Source: Paenibacillus sp. URB8-2
GTDB taxonomy: Bacteria; Bacillota; Bacilli; Paenibacillales; Paenibacillaceae
NCBI RefSeq assembly: GCF_013393385.1
Contig: NZ_AP023239.1
Span: 868,001-932,000 of the forward strand
Direction: 5' to 3'
DNA: 64,000 nucleotides
Each line of letters opens with the position of its first letter. The first letter of the stretch is position 1. The notes under the pieces were generated by a model, which was given only the letters and a program-made list of their open reading frames with translations, searched no databases and had not been told where the DNA came from. Of the stretch, positions 18,717 to 27,507 are shown piece after piece. A program made the position numbers and the translations under genes.

Positions 18717-19424
18717 ATGAATTTAGAAGTAGTCATGCAGGAGCTTGAAGCTCTCGGCAAGGAACGACTCAAAAAAATGTACTTGTCCAATGGAGCGCAC
18801 GAACCGCTTTTTGGCGTGGCGACAGGCGCTATGAAGCCTATAGCCAGGAAAATCAAAATCAATCAACCTTTGGCTGAGCAGCTTTACGCCACAGGCAACT
18901 ACGACGCCATGTACTTTGCTGGCATCATTGCGGATCCGAAAGCGATGACCGAGGCGGATTTTGAGCGTTGGATGGATGGGGCTTATTTTTACATGCTGTC
19001 CGATTTCGTGGTTGCGGTAACCTTGGCGGAAACTGGTATTGCGCAAGAAGTTGCCGATAAATGGATCGCAAGCGGCGAAGAGCTAAGAATGTCAGCGGGA
19101 TGGAGTTGTTATTGCTGGCTTTTGGGCAGTCGGCCGGACGCTCAGTTTGCCGAAAGCAAAATCGCTAACATGCTGGAGATTGTGGGAAAGACGATCCACG
19201 ATTCTCCCGAACGAACGAAATCTTCGATGAATAATTTTATGTACACAGTAGGGGTATCCTATCTGCCGCTCCATGATAAGGCGGTCGAGACCGCTAAGGC
19301 AGTAGGCCCAGTAGAAGTTAAACGGGACAAGAAGAAAAGCAGTATCTTGCTCGCTTCCGAAAGTATTCAAAAGGCGGTAGAAAAAGGGCAGCTTGGTTTC
19401 AAACGCAAGCATGTAAGATGTTAA
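18717..19424 (+). CDS. AlkD-like DNA alkylation repair protein
   Basis: 235 residues of an all-helical HEAT-like repeat protein of the COG4912 group. Indicators are the N-terminal LEALGKERLKKMYLSNGAHEPLFGV, the IARKIKINQPLAEQLYATGNYDA segment and VGVSYLPLHDKAVETAKAVG near the end. Family members such as AlkD excise alkylated bases, but many paralogues, including this divergent subgroup, have no shown glycosylase activity. RBS GGAGG ends about ten bases before the ATG. It sits between attachment-like sites 2 and 3. Confidence 0.8.
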   Translation: MNLEVVMQELEALGKERLKKMYLSNGAHEPLFGVATGAMKPIARKIKINQPLAEQLYATGNYDAMYFAGIIADPKAMTEADFERWMDGAYFYMLSDFVVAVTLAETGIAQEVADKWIASGEELRMSAGWSCYCWLLGSRPDAQFAESKIANMLEIVGKTIHDSPERTKSSMNNFMYTVGVSYLPLHDKAVETAKAVGPVEVKRDKKKSSILLASESIQKAVEKGQLGFKRKHVRC

Positions 19425-19451
19425 TCGCTTTGCATGAGTACAATCATATTT

Positions 19452-19474
19452 ATATGTTCCCACAGACAAGGGAA
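19452..19474 (+). other. Partial rlmD-like fragment
   Basis: ATGTTCCCACAGACAAG matches rlmD 17902-17918 (ATGTTCCCGCAGACGAG) at 15 of 17 bases and then diverges. It covers the MFPQT codons just upstream of the attachment-like core, so it may be another scar of the same target. Confidence 0.4.
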
Positions 19475-19478
19475 GGCA

Positions 19479-19517
19479 CGAGAGAGCAGGATTGCTCTCT
19501 CGTTTATTTTATATTTT
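19479..19517. terminator. Terminator between convergent island genes
   Basis: CGAGAGAGCA and TGCTCTCTCG form a perfect ten-base stem with a four-base loop, followed by TTTATTTTATATTTT. Confidence 0.85.
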
Positions 19518-19522
19518 ATGAA

Positions 19523-20968
19523 TCATGGAACAATTTCAAAAATAGTACCTTGGTTTAAATCAGTCACGTTCATAGAGCCATAAACCCCTAAATATAGTCT
19601 GGTTTGATCCAGATTCGTTCCCAAACTAGCATAATAAGCTGATTGAGACCCAAAATTATAATCGGTTTCAATAACACTAAAATCACTTAGTTTACAATCT
19701 GGTCTTACCCTGGTATAAGCTAAAACCCCTCGATTCGGAGGTTGAGATTCTTCATTCCGGGCAAAATCGGTAAACACAACGCTTCCAGTTAAATTGGGAA
19801 TTCCATTTCCCATATATGACTGGACTCCCGTAAGTGCAGTTCCTCCAAACTTATCCGGCCTTGGATCTTTATGAAAATAACTAGTTAGAGGCTGAATACG
19901 CTGCACTGAAGTTTTTACTGCATCATTGTAATAGGCAATTGTTTTCTCTTCTAAAGTTGGATTTGCAGAGCAGCCGGTTATAATCGAAGTGGGAAAAGCA
20001 CCTTCCCACCCTCGCCAGCCAAAATTAATAAATCCTTCTTGGTCAGGTTCAGATTTCATTAAAGAAGCTTGAATAAGCTGAGGAACCGGTATTGATTTAT
20101 AATGAACGAATGAAAAAATCGACTCTACCAGATCCTGTCCGACAATTCCTACATATTTGATATACTGGTTATAAAACCTTTGAAATGAAATGCCCGGTAT
20201 ATTGCGAACCCCTTTGGCAATTACCGTAAGCGTTTCCTGAATAGGTGCGGGAAGTTCATTAAAACGTGTGACTACCGGTGGATTATTGATATATGTATTC
20301 TTAGCTACATCAATTTCAATTATTTTACCGGCGATTTCCATATCATCCTGGCTTAAATTAAATGGATCATAGCCTGATCCACCATCTCCGGTTGTTAAAA
20401 CAAGTTTTCTTGTTTCAGGTGAAAAGTTCAGGCTATTGACACCATTATGATTAAAAAATGGTCTTCTTAAATGAAGTAATGTCCGCCGTTTTTGAGGTTG
20501 ACCATTCGATTGTAAAATCCATTCTTCAACTGTATCAATATGATCATATTGAATTTCTCTATTTATCCACTTTAAGTTTAAGGTTCTGGGGTCACACGGG
20601 TTAGGCTTGAAAAATTCAGGAAGACCTTGTCTTGAAACTTCTGAACTAGGAAGAGCACCTGGACCTTGTGTTCCAACTACTGAATAATGAAGATAAAACA
20701 GACCGTTATAATAAAATTCGGGATGAAACGCTAGCCCTAGCAATCCCCGTTCATCATATCTACCACCAGAAAAACCTAGTTTTATGATTCGCGGGCGAAT
20801 ATCTAAAAAAGTCCTTATAACTCCGTTTCTAATGTAAAAGATCTCTCCTACCTGTGTTGCAATAAATAATCTTTCCATTGAGTCACCCGGAAGTATAGCT
20901 GTTTTCAAAACAGTAGGTAAATTTATCTTACCAACAATGGGCCGTAAACTAACTTTAACTTTTGTCAA
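19523..20968 (-). CDS. Glucose/sorbosone dehydrogenase-like beta-propeller protein
   Basis: 481 residues with the GSDH/HHIP-like propeller pattern: GEIFYIRNGVIRTFLDI, DERGLLGLAFHPEFYYNGLFYLHYS, FNHNGVNSLNFSPETRKLVLTTGDGG and FINFGWRGWEG. Such proteins oxidise sugars with PQQ and bind calcium in some cases. TTG start with AAGGAGG nine bases upstream. No signal peptide is apparent, unusual for a group that is mostly exported. The coding sequence is clearly AT-richer than flanking genes, and it lies inside the island bounded by rlmD-like tails, both signs of transfer. Activity is not demonstrated, since no PQQ genes are visible. Confidence 0.78.
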   Translation of the reverse strand: MTKVKVSLRPIVGKINLPTVLKTAILPGDSMERLFIATQVGEIFYIRNGVIRTFLDIRPRIIKLGFSGGRYDERGLLGLAFHPEFYYNGLFYLHYSVVGTQGPGALPSSEVSRQGLPEFFKPNPCDPRTLNLKWINREIQYDHIDTVEEWILQSNGQPQKRRTLLHLRRPFFNHNGVNSLNFSPETRKLVLTTGDGGSGYDPFNLSQDDMEIAGKIIEIDVAKNTYINNPPVVTRFNELPAPIQETLTVIAKGVRNIPGISFQRFYNQYIKYVGIVGQDLVESIFSFVHYKSIPVPQLIQASLMKSEPDQEGFINFGWRGWEGAFPTSIITGCSANPTLEEKTIAYYNDAVKTSVQRIQPLTSYFHKDPRPDKFGGTALTGVQSYMGNGIPNLTGSVVFTDFARNEESQPPNRGVLAYTRVRPDCKLSDFSVIETDYNFGSQSAYYASLGTNLDQTRLYLGVYGSMNVTDLNQGTIFEIVP

Positions 20969-21251
20969 CTAACTTAACCTCCTTCTTATGGTTTTCTTTT
21001 ATAAAAATATGATTAGGACTGTTCTATTAGTACCAAATCAGTTGCATGCCTAACAGACCCGAGGAGGTGGCTATATCGTACCCGTGTCTGTGTTGCAGTT
21101 CGCTGTTTTTTGGCCTCACTGATAAAGACAAAAACTATTGCATAAGGCCGATTTTTGTGTCTTCCGTTTTCATGGCGGAGCTTTTTTGCACAAGCCGCGG
21201 CATACGGCAGCATGATAGATTCATAACTCCATCCGTGATAGCCACACAACA

Positions 21252-21299
21252 CATGTGGAGTGCTCAGTGTTACTTAAATGGAAAGGGGCTTCCGATTAA
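21252..21299 (+). other. Attachment-like site 3: third rlmD-type tail
   Basis: CATGTGGAGTGCTCAGTGTT opens a frame reading T-T-H-V-E-C-S-V-L-L-K-W-K-G-A-S-D-stop, the best match to an RlmD C-terminus among the repeats. A GGGGCTT/AAGCCCC hairpin (21285-21304) overlaps its end. The stop codon of the recombinase relic on the other strand overlaps the same bases. Confidence 0.6.
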
Positions 21300-21512
21300 G
21301 CCCCCTGAAATAAATCGCCCAATCCCTGAGGGTGGGCGATATTATAATGAATCTTGATAGAGCCATCTTGATGGGCTTCTATCTTTTCAATTACCTGATG
21401 GAGCAATTGTTTTTAGAACTTGCTCATCCTCAATGTCAAGCTGTGCAAACAACGCAATTTGCTTCTGAAAGGCACGGAATTGCTCTTCCGTGACGTTACT
21501 GCCTATCAGTGC
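21296..21512 (-). pseudogene. C-terminal relic of a large serine recombinase
   Basis: On the minus strand the frame reads LIGSNVTEEQFRAFQKQIAL...EDEQVL; removing one A from the A5 run at about 21410-21414 would continue it as KQLLHQVIEKIEAHQDGSIKIHYNIAHPQG and a stop. This is the typical tail of large serine recombinases (coiled coil, then IE.I.V..DG.I.I.Y). No catalytic domain is present and a stop lies just upstream, so it is dead. Its end touches attachment-like site 3, where an integrase gene would be expected. The remaining bases (20969-21250 and 21513-21616) show no convincing gene. Confidence 0.6.
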
Positions 21513-21616
21513 TCAAAATTGTAAGGGTGGACAGCCGGGCGGAAATAACAATCGATCCCAAGGAAAATATTATCATCGAAGCCAATCGTACTTTATAATC
21601 AGGGAGGTTTCGGTGT

Positions 21617-23230
21617 TCAGGCTTCCTGTCCGGCTTCCTTTCTCCATTCCCTCGGTGTCATTCCCGTCAGCTTGCCGAAGATCTTGCTGAAGTACCGCCC
21701 GTCCTGATAGCCCACCATTTCGGCGACGGAAGACACTTTGTACTGTCCGTTCGCAAGCAGAAGCTTGGCCTGCTCGATCCGGACCTGCTCCAGGTAATCC
21801 GAAAGATTCTCGTTGTACACCTGCTTGAACCTCCGCGAAACATACTCCCGGCTTAAGAAGAACTGTCCCGCGATATCCTGAAGCGACAGGTTCTCCCTGT
21901 AATTGGCGTCGATATACTGCTTGATCGAATGGATCACGTCGTATTCCCTGAGGCTGGCTTCCTTCAGCGCTTTGGCGATTTCGCACAAGTCGTCGGTCCA
22001 CTCCCGGCGCCAGTCCTCCAGCGACAGCCGGCTGTCCGGACTGATCGGGAACAGTCCGGGAGACGATGCGTGGGCCGGCGTATCCGCCGTCCGGTCCGTG
22101 TCCTTGAGCAGACGGCCGCGAAGCAGCTCATACTCATACCGCCAGTATTTCAGCTGCTCCCAGGTAACCGCCTCCAGCTCCCCTACCGTCTGTATCCACT
22201 TGGCGACCGCGCTTCCGATCCGGCTCGGCTCACCTCTGTGGACCGCGGCCGTAAGGGGATTGGCGAAGTCGGCGAGAGCGATCCTTTGGGCCGGGACCGG
22301 GGGAGGCGTATCGCCCTCGTAATGAATCCGGTCCGTATTCTTCAGGAAGGACACGCCGCGAGCCGCCTGCAGCATCTGCTCAAATCCGTCGTGAAGCCGA
22401 TGCGGGAACGCCGTCGTGCTGCTGCAAGCACAGTGAAAACGGGCGCGCAACACCTTGTACAAGGCGTCATTCATGGCTCTCAGCTTCCCGTCCGCCGCCG
22501 TGAGGTCCCCGGTCAGAAGGAGGATTAGTCCATAATTGGGATCGGCGTGCTTAAAGGCATAACCGTTCTCCGGAGGGCCGATCACCTCGTTGCAGATATT
22601 GCCCATCAGAAAATACAGCAGATCCAGGTTGCCGCCGAATTTATCCAGCACGACTCTGGGCAGCGGATCGGTAATCATCATGGCGACCCGGCATTCCCGG
22701 ACCGCGGACCACCCGAAGGAAGCGTGAAGCTCGTTGGCGACGGTCGGATAGAATCCGGGCTGCGAAACGGCGTTTGAGAGTATTTTATCCCAATACATCG
22801 GCATGGTCTTGTTGATTTCGACATCCTTTCGGATATTCAGCCTGCGCGATTCTTCGTCTTTCAGCCAAGTGTCAACCGCGCGGCGAAGCGCATCGAGCAG
22901 TTCGCTGCGCTTGATCGGCTTCAGCAGATAATCCAGCCCGCCATGCATCATCGTTTTGCGGATATAGGCATAATCGTCATAGCCGCTGATGACGATGCGC
23001 TTCGAATCGGGAGCGTTGTCCTCTATCCATTGAAGCAGCGTCATTCCGTCCACATTGGGCATTTTCACATCCGTGAAAATAATCTCCGGCTGCTCGCTTT
23101 CAATCAGCGTCATCGCCGACGACCCGTCCGAAGCTTCCAGGACATCGGTGATCCGATAGTCCTCCCAATCCACAAGAAGCCGGATGGAATCCCGTACATC
23201 CGTCTCGTCGTCAACAATCAGAACTTTCAT
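21617..23230 (-). CDS. AraC-type response regulator, YesN-like
   Basis: 537 residues. N-terminal receiver (about 1-120) with DDE, phospho-acceptor Asp in IIFTDVKMPNVDG, Ser/Gly in VISGYDD and Lys in LLKPIKR. A long central linker is followed by an AraC-type double helix-turn-helix (about 430-530) with IAGQFFLSREYVSRRFKQVY and VAEMVGYQDGRYFSKIFGKLTGMTP. The ATG overlaps the stop of the upstream kinase (ATGA). It should activate the divergent carbohydrate ABC operon starting at 25241 when phosphorylated by that kinase. Confidence 0.92.
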   Translation of the reverse strand: MKVLIVDDETDVRDSIRLLVDWEDYRITDVLEASDGSSAMTLIESEQPEIIFTDVKMPNVDGMTLLQWIEDNAPDSKRIVISGYDDYAYIRKTMMHGGLDYLLKPIKRSELLDALRRAVDTWLKDEESRRLNIRKDVEINKTMPMYWDKILSNAVSQPGFYPTVANELHASFGWSAVRECRVAMMITDPLPRVVLDKFGGNLDLLYFLMGNICNEVIGPPENGYAFKHADPNYGLILLLTGDLTAADGKLRAMNDALYKVLRARFHCACSSTTAFPHRLHDGFEQMLQAARGVSFLKNTDRIHYEGDTPPPVPAQRIALADFANPLTAAVHRGEPSRIGSAVAKWIQTVGELEAVTWEQLKYWRYEYELLRGRLLKDTDRTADTPAHASSPGLFPISPDSRLSLEDWRREWTDDLCEIAKALKEASLREYDVIHSIKQYIDANYRENLSLQDIAGQFFLSREYVSRRFKQVYNENLSDYLEQVRIEQAKLLLANGQYKVSSVAEMVGYQDGRYFSKIFGKLTGMTPREWRKEAGQEA

Positions 23231-25038
23231 GAAGGCAACCGCTCCTTTCGTACAGGGATGATAATTACGACGGACAGCCCCGAAGGCTGAGCGTTGCTGA
23301 TGGACACCTCGGCCTCTCCGTTAAAGAAGAGACGCAGTCTGGATATTACGTTGACCAAGCCTATGCTGCCCTCTGGGGTACGCCCCGATGCCTCCCGCCC
23401 GATCCTCCGGTTGAGCTCCAAGAGGCGATCCAGTGAAATACCGGGCCCGTTATCCAGAACCGACAGAGTCAGCCGGTCTTCGCCGGCCTGGGCGGCAACC
23501 GTAATTTCAGCCTGCGCGGCGTCTTCAAAGCCGTGCTTGAAGCAGTTCTCGACAATGGGCTGTAGAATCATTTTGGGAACCTGCAGCTCGAGATTGGCGT
23601 TCTCCGCGATGTCCAGGGTATACGACAGCCTATCCTTGAAACGCTGCTTCTGCAGTTCGAGATATGCCTCCACATGGGCGATTTCCTTGGAGACCGGAAC
23701 GACGGATTCTTCCGTGTTCATGTTATAGCGCATCATCAGACCCAGCGAGGAGGTCAGCTCATAGATCTTGGGCACCTTGTGGTGGAGCGCGACGGACCCG
23801 ATGGACTGCAGCGTATTAAAGATAAAATGCGGATTGATCTGGGCCTGGAGCGCCTTCAACTGGTTGTCCTTGTTGGCCAGTTCAAGCTTCAGCTCCCGCA
23901 TAATCAGGTTGTCGATCGTATCCACCATATTCTTTATCGCGCTGCCGAGAACCCCGACTTCATCGCTGCGTTCCAGATCCGGATCGAAATGCAGCTTGCC
24001 CAGCTTGATCCGTCGGATCGACTCGGTTAGCTTCTTGATCGGCGCGGTAACCCAGACCGAAACACACAGCGTCGCCGCGATGGCGACGAGCAGAAATGAC
24101 ATCAGGACTACCATATTGATCCTAAGCACGCGGGAAGCATTGCTATAGAGATAGCTGTCCGGTATTTCCTTGGCGACGATCCAGACCCGGCCGATCAGCT
24201 CGAATTTCTCGAAGACGACGATGCCGTGAAAGCCGTTGTCTTCTTTCCAGTCGAAGTGCCCCGACCTGTCGAAGGTGTAGCGCGCATGCTGCAGCCAGGC
24301 GTAGGAAGGCTTTTGTCCGATAAGATCGTCTTCGGAGCTGTATATCGCGGTGCCGGTATCGTCCAGCAAGTAGATGTTCTCATTACCTTTGTCGTACAGC
24401 ATGTTCATAATGCCCCGAAATCCGTCCAGTTTGAAATCGATAGACAGAATGCCGATCCGCTCTTTCAAGGGCGCGCGGTAGATCGGTCGATGAACGGTGA
24501 AGACTGTATTAGATGGACTGTAGGGGAACTCCTCCATCCCGTAGTTGTGCGAGAGGTGGGGGGGCTCCAGATAAGGATCGTTCTTGTCTATAGGCTGAAT
24601 GTAGTGGCCGTTCAAGCCCACGCTGCCGGCCTCCCGCTTCAAATAGCCGTTGATGAGCAGCCAGGACTGATCGGTCAAATCGGAATAGAGATATACCTGC
24701 TGGATATCCTTAGCGGATTGCTCGATGGCGTGAAGACCGGTATAGATATTGTTCTCGACCATGAAATCGTTGTGATACTGAACGAGAATGTTATACAGGC
24801 TCCCCGGCATCTGGATGTTGTTATAGGCGTACAGCGAAATGCTGTTCATCCCGCCCAACAAACTGGCGAGGCTGGTCGCTCCTTGACGGACCGATGTTGA
24901 GTTCTCCCGGATGGCGTCCTCCTTCAGCGAATGTTTGGTATAAATATATGAGATGAGAATGGATGCCGCTATGGGCAGAAGGATGGCGGCCATAAGGAAT
25001 ACACTCAGCTTGTAACGGATGCTGCTGCGGTATTTCAT
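23227..25038 (-). CDS. Sensor histidine kinase, YesM-like
   Basis: 603 residues. Transmembrane segment at about 10-32, an extracellular sensing domain of ~265 residues, a second membrane segment near 305-327, HAMP (APIKKLTESIRRIKLGK), then the His_kinase domain with QINPHFIFNTLQSIG (phospho-acceptor His near 400) and an ATPase domain with IVENCFKHGF and LDNGPGIS. This is the LytS/YesM class, which in Paenibacillus commonly pairs with YesN-type regulators beside sugar ABC transporters, as here. First gene of the minus-strand pair, divergent from the binding-protein gene. The ligand is probably a carbohydrate or its bound receptor. Confidence 0.92.
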   Translation of the reverse strand: MKYRSSIRYKLSVFLMAAILLPIAASILISYIYTKHSLKEDAIRENSTSVRQGATSLASLLGGMNSISLYAYNNIQMPGSLYNILVQYHNDFMVENNIYTGLHAIEQSAKDIQQVYLYSDLTDQSWLLINGYLKREAGSVGLNGHYIQPIDKNDPYLEPPHLSHNYGMEEFPYSPSNTVFTVHRPIYRAPLKERIGILSIDFKLDGFRGIMNMLYDKGNENIYLLDDTGTAIYSSEDDLIGQKPSYAWLQHARYTFDRSGHFDWKEDNGFHGIVVFEKFELIGRVWIVAKEIPDSYLYSNASRVLRINMVVLMSFLLVAIAATLCVSVWVTAPIKKLTESIRRIKLGKLHFDPDLERSDEVGVLGSAIKNMVDTIDNLIMRELKLELANKDNQLKALQAQINPHFIFNTLQSIGSVALHHKVPKIYELTSSLGLMMRYNMNTEESVVPVSKEIAHVEAYLELQKQRFKDRLSYTLDIAENANLELQVPKMILQPIVENCFKHGFEDAAQAEITVAAQAGEDRLTLSVLDNGPGISLDRLLELNRRIGREASGRTPEGSIGLVNVISRLRLFFNGEAEVSISNAQPSGLSVVIIIPVRKERLPS

Positions 25039-25240
25039 GGCGGTCCTCCTTTTTTGCGAAAATGCAAAGGTTTAGGTATATCATGCGGCGGGAGATTCAT
25101 GGAGCGATCGCTCCGGCTCCCGGGTCAGGTCACAATCTTACACATTTTTGATCAACAGCGGCTGTATTTTCGTCTCCGGTACACCTAGTATACTGAGTGT
25201 GTGAAACGCTTACAAGATATTCAAACAGGGAGGTTATGGT

Positions 25241-26509
25241 ATGAAGAAATTTTCGTCAGTCATCTTGGCAGGCTTCCTCGCTCTATCCGCAGTGCTTGCA
25301 GGCTGCTCCGGATCAGTCTCGGAGACGGGAAGTCCGGCTGCCGGAACGGAGCCGGCGCAAGCCTCCGGCAAAGATGAGATTACCCTGTACACCATCCAAT
25401 CTACGAACCCCAACTTTCAGGAATGGCTGAAGGAGACGGAGGAGAAGAGCGGCGTGAAGATCAATTGGGTCGCCGCGCCGACCGACTCGGACACCCGCCA
25501 GCAGAAGCTCTCCACGATCCTGTCCTCCGGCGACAGCTCCGTGGATATTCTCGAGATCAATGATGAGATGGCGACGTCTTTCAAGAATGCCGGATGGCTG
25601 GAGCCGCTTCAGGACAAGGTGCTGACGGCGGACATTCTGAAGCAGCTGCCGCAGGGCTATATGAAGGATATGCTGACCTCGAATAAGGGGGATGTCATCG
25701 GCGTGCCGACTTATACGGGCTATCTCGCGCTGTGGGTGGATCAGAAGAAGCTCGACGAAGCAGGCATGACCTCGATCGACACCGAGGAGGATTTCGTGAA
25801 CTTCCTGAAGGCGACGACTAAGGACGGCCATTACGGATACGGCGGCTCCTGGGAGAAGACTTACGTATTCAATGAAGTCGCCACTTTCGTTCAACTGTTC
25901 GGCGGAGACTATCTGGACTGGACGAACGAGAACAGCCGGAAGGCGGTCAAGTTCATGTACGATATGGCGAACACCTGGAAGGTAACGCCGATAGATCAGA
26001 TTGCGGACAAATATGAGCAGATGAACCAGAAGTTCATCGACGGGAAGTACGCGGCCGTGTTCATGTGGGGAACGGGAACGGATTACAAGCAGGCGAACCG
26101 GTACGGTCCGGATCAGATTCACATGATCAACATGCCCAAATTCGAGAAGCGGAGCATCTTCACCGATTCCTGGAGCTATGTGCTGAATTCGGCGTCCAAG
26201 AATAAAGAGGCGGCCATCAAGTTCCTTCAGTACGCGGCCAGCGAAGACGGCGAACTGAATGGCTGGAAGAATTTCGACCGTTATCCGGCCAGAGCGGATG
26301 TGGCGTCCAATGAAGCGGTCTCCGGCGATATCAAGGGGATTTACACCGAGATCCAGCAGACCAACGAGGTTCATGGACGCCCGATGCTTCCGCAAACCAT
26401 GGAGTTCATCTCCGAGATGGGCACGCTGTTCCAGAACTACATTCAGGACAAAATCACATTGGACGATTTCTGCAAAAAGGCGCAGGAAGCGGTCGAGCGC
26501 TATAAATAA
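25241..26509 (+). CDS. Carbohydrate ABC transporter substrate-binding lipoprotein
   Basis: 422 residues; lipobox LAGC with Cys22, then a Ser/Gly/Ala tether and a family 1 extracellular binding domain (ITLYTIQSTNPNFQEWLKETEEKSGVKINWV..., FMWGTGTDYKQ, DSWSYVLNSASKNKEAAIKFLQY). It captures a sugar at the cell surface for the permeases at 26617 and 27508. RBS GGGAGG. The upstream region has TATACT at 25189 without a good -35, which fits activator-dependent transcription by the YesN-like regulator encoded divergently. No ATPase gene is nearby; a shared MsmX-type ATPase is expected from elsewhere. Confidence 0.9.
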   Translation: MKKFSSVILAGFLALSAVLAGCSGSVSETGSPAAGTEPAQASGKDEITLYTIQSTNPNFQEWLKETEEKSGVKINWVAAPTDSDTRQQKLSTILSSGDSSVDILEINDEMATSFKNAGWLEPLQDKVLTADILKQLPQGYMKDMLTSNKGDVIGVPTYTGYLALWVDQKKLDEAGMTSIDTEEDFVNFLKATTKDGHYGYGGSWEKTYVFNEVATFVQLFGGDYLDWTNENSRKAVKFMYDMANTWKVTPIDQIADKYEQMNQKFIDGKYAAVFMWGTGTDYKQANRYGPDQIHMINMPKFEKRSIFTDSWSYVLNSASKNKEAAIKFLQYAASEDGELNGWKNFDRYPARADVASNEAVSGDIKGIYTEIQQTNEVHGRPMLPQTMEFISEMGTLFQNYIQDKITLDDFCKKAQEAVERYK

Positions 26510-26616
26510 CCGGCGTCCGCGTCAGTCTACGATACAAAAGGTCCTTGCCCGGCATAGGGACAGCCGACGGAGTTTTGGCTATGCCGGGCATCCCGTCCGA
26601 AGGAAGGTGTATTCAT

Positions 26617-27492
26617 ATGTATGCAGGCAAAAAGTATTTGACCATCGCCTGGATTCTCGTGCTTCCGGCGCTGATTATCCGGATCTTCACGACGATCTAT
26701 CCCATTCTCGAAACCTTTCGCATCAGCTTCTTCGAGGTCAGGCTGCTTCAGGGGATACGGAAATTCGTAGGTCTGGAGAATTATATCCAGATCTTCCACG
26801 ATTCCAAAATGATCACCTCGATCCAATTTACGCTCATCTTTGTGGTCGGCTCGATGATCGGACATATCATTCTGGGAATCGCCCTTGCCTTGATACTCAA
26901 TATGAAATTCGGCGGGCAGAAGATGCTCCGCACCATTGTGCTGCTCCCGTGGGCGATGCCTATGGTCGTCATTGCGATGGCTTCCAAGTGGGCGTTTAAC
27001 AACGAGTACGGCTTGATCAACGATTTCATCCGCTGGTTCAGCTCGTCGTTTAACCTGGACTGGCTGATCTATACGAATACGGCCCGGATTGCGGTTATCG
27101 GCGTGGATTTGTGGAAGGACATTCCCTTCTTTGCGATTCTGATTCTGGCCGGCCTTCAGTTCATTTCGGCCGATATGTACGAGGCGGCTAAGATCGACGG
27201 TGCCGGAGCGCTCGGTTCGTTCTTCCGAATCACGCTGCCGCTGCTGTCCCGAAACATTCTGATTCTCAGTATTTTCTTCACGATGTGGCGCATCACGTCG
27301 TTCGACGTGGTGTATGCGATGACAAGCGGAGGGCCGGGCGAAAGCACGGCGCTGATCGCGTACCGCGTAACGACCGAGGCGTTCACGAATCTGAATACCG
27401 GCTATGCCGCTTCGATCGCGGTCGTGCTGTTCCTGGTCATGGCTCTTCTAAGCTGGCTCAGCATGTCCGCGGCCAAGCGCTTGGACTACTAA
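26617..27492 (+). CDS. Sugar ABC transporter permease (MalF/UgpA type)
   Basis: 291 residues from ATG 26617 (GGAAGG upstream); the frame is open upstream, but that part looks untranslated. Six membrane segments and the EAA motif EAAKIDGAGALGSFFRITLPLL. First of two permeases, separated from the second by 15 bases. Function: the inner-membrane half-channel for the sugar captured by the 25241 protein. Confidence 0.92.
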   Translation: MYAGKKYLTIAWILVLPALIIRIFTTIYPILETFRISFFEVRLLQGIRKFVGLENYIQIFHDSKMITSIQFTLIFVVGSMIGHIILGIALALILNMKFGGQKMLRTIVLLPWAMPMVVIAMASKWAFNNEYGLINDFIRWFSSSFNLDWLIYTNTARIAVIGVDLWKDIPFFAILILAGLQFISADMYEAAKIDGAGALGSFFRITLPLLSRNILILSIFFTMWRITSFDVVYAMTSGGPGESTALIAYRVTTEAFTNLNTGYAASIAVVLFLVMALLSWLSMSAAKRLDY

Positions 27493-27507
27493 GGAGGGAC
27501 CCGTACA

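Larger units (their letters stand above)
17919..21512. mobile_element. Eroded genomic island integrated at the 3' end of rlmD
   Basis: Three copies of an rlmD tail (17919, 18622, 21252) divide the region into two segments carrying DUF4256, AlkD-like and sorbosone-dehydrogenase-like genes. A broken serine recombinase ends right beside the third copy. The arrangement suggests successive or tandem insertions that have decayed. Exact element borders are inferred. Confidence 0.55.

Noticed and set aside
21490..21690. Small plus-strand gene after the recombinase relic
   Set aside because: The reading frame crosses into the response-regulator gene antisense and has no ribosome-binding site; a short stretch (ending IIIEANRTL) looks coding but cannot be assigned.
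25198..25216. TGTGAAACGCTTACA before the sugar operon as a catabolite-response (cre) site
   Set aside because: It is one base short between the AA and CG of the cre consensus, so the half-sites are out of register.
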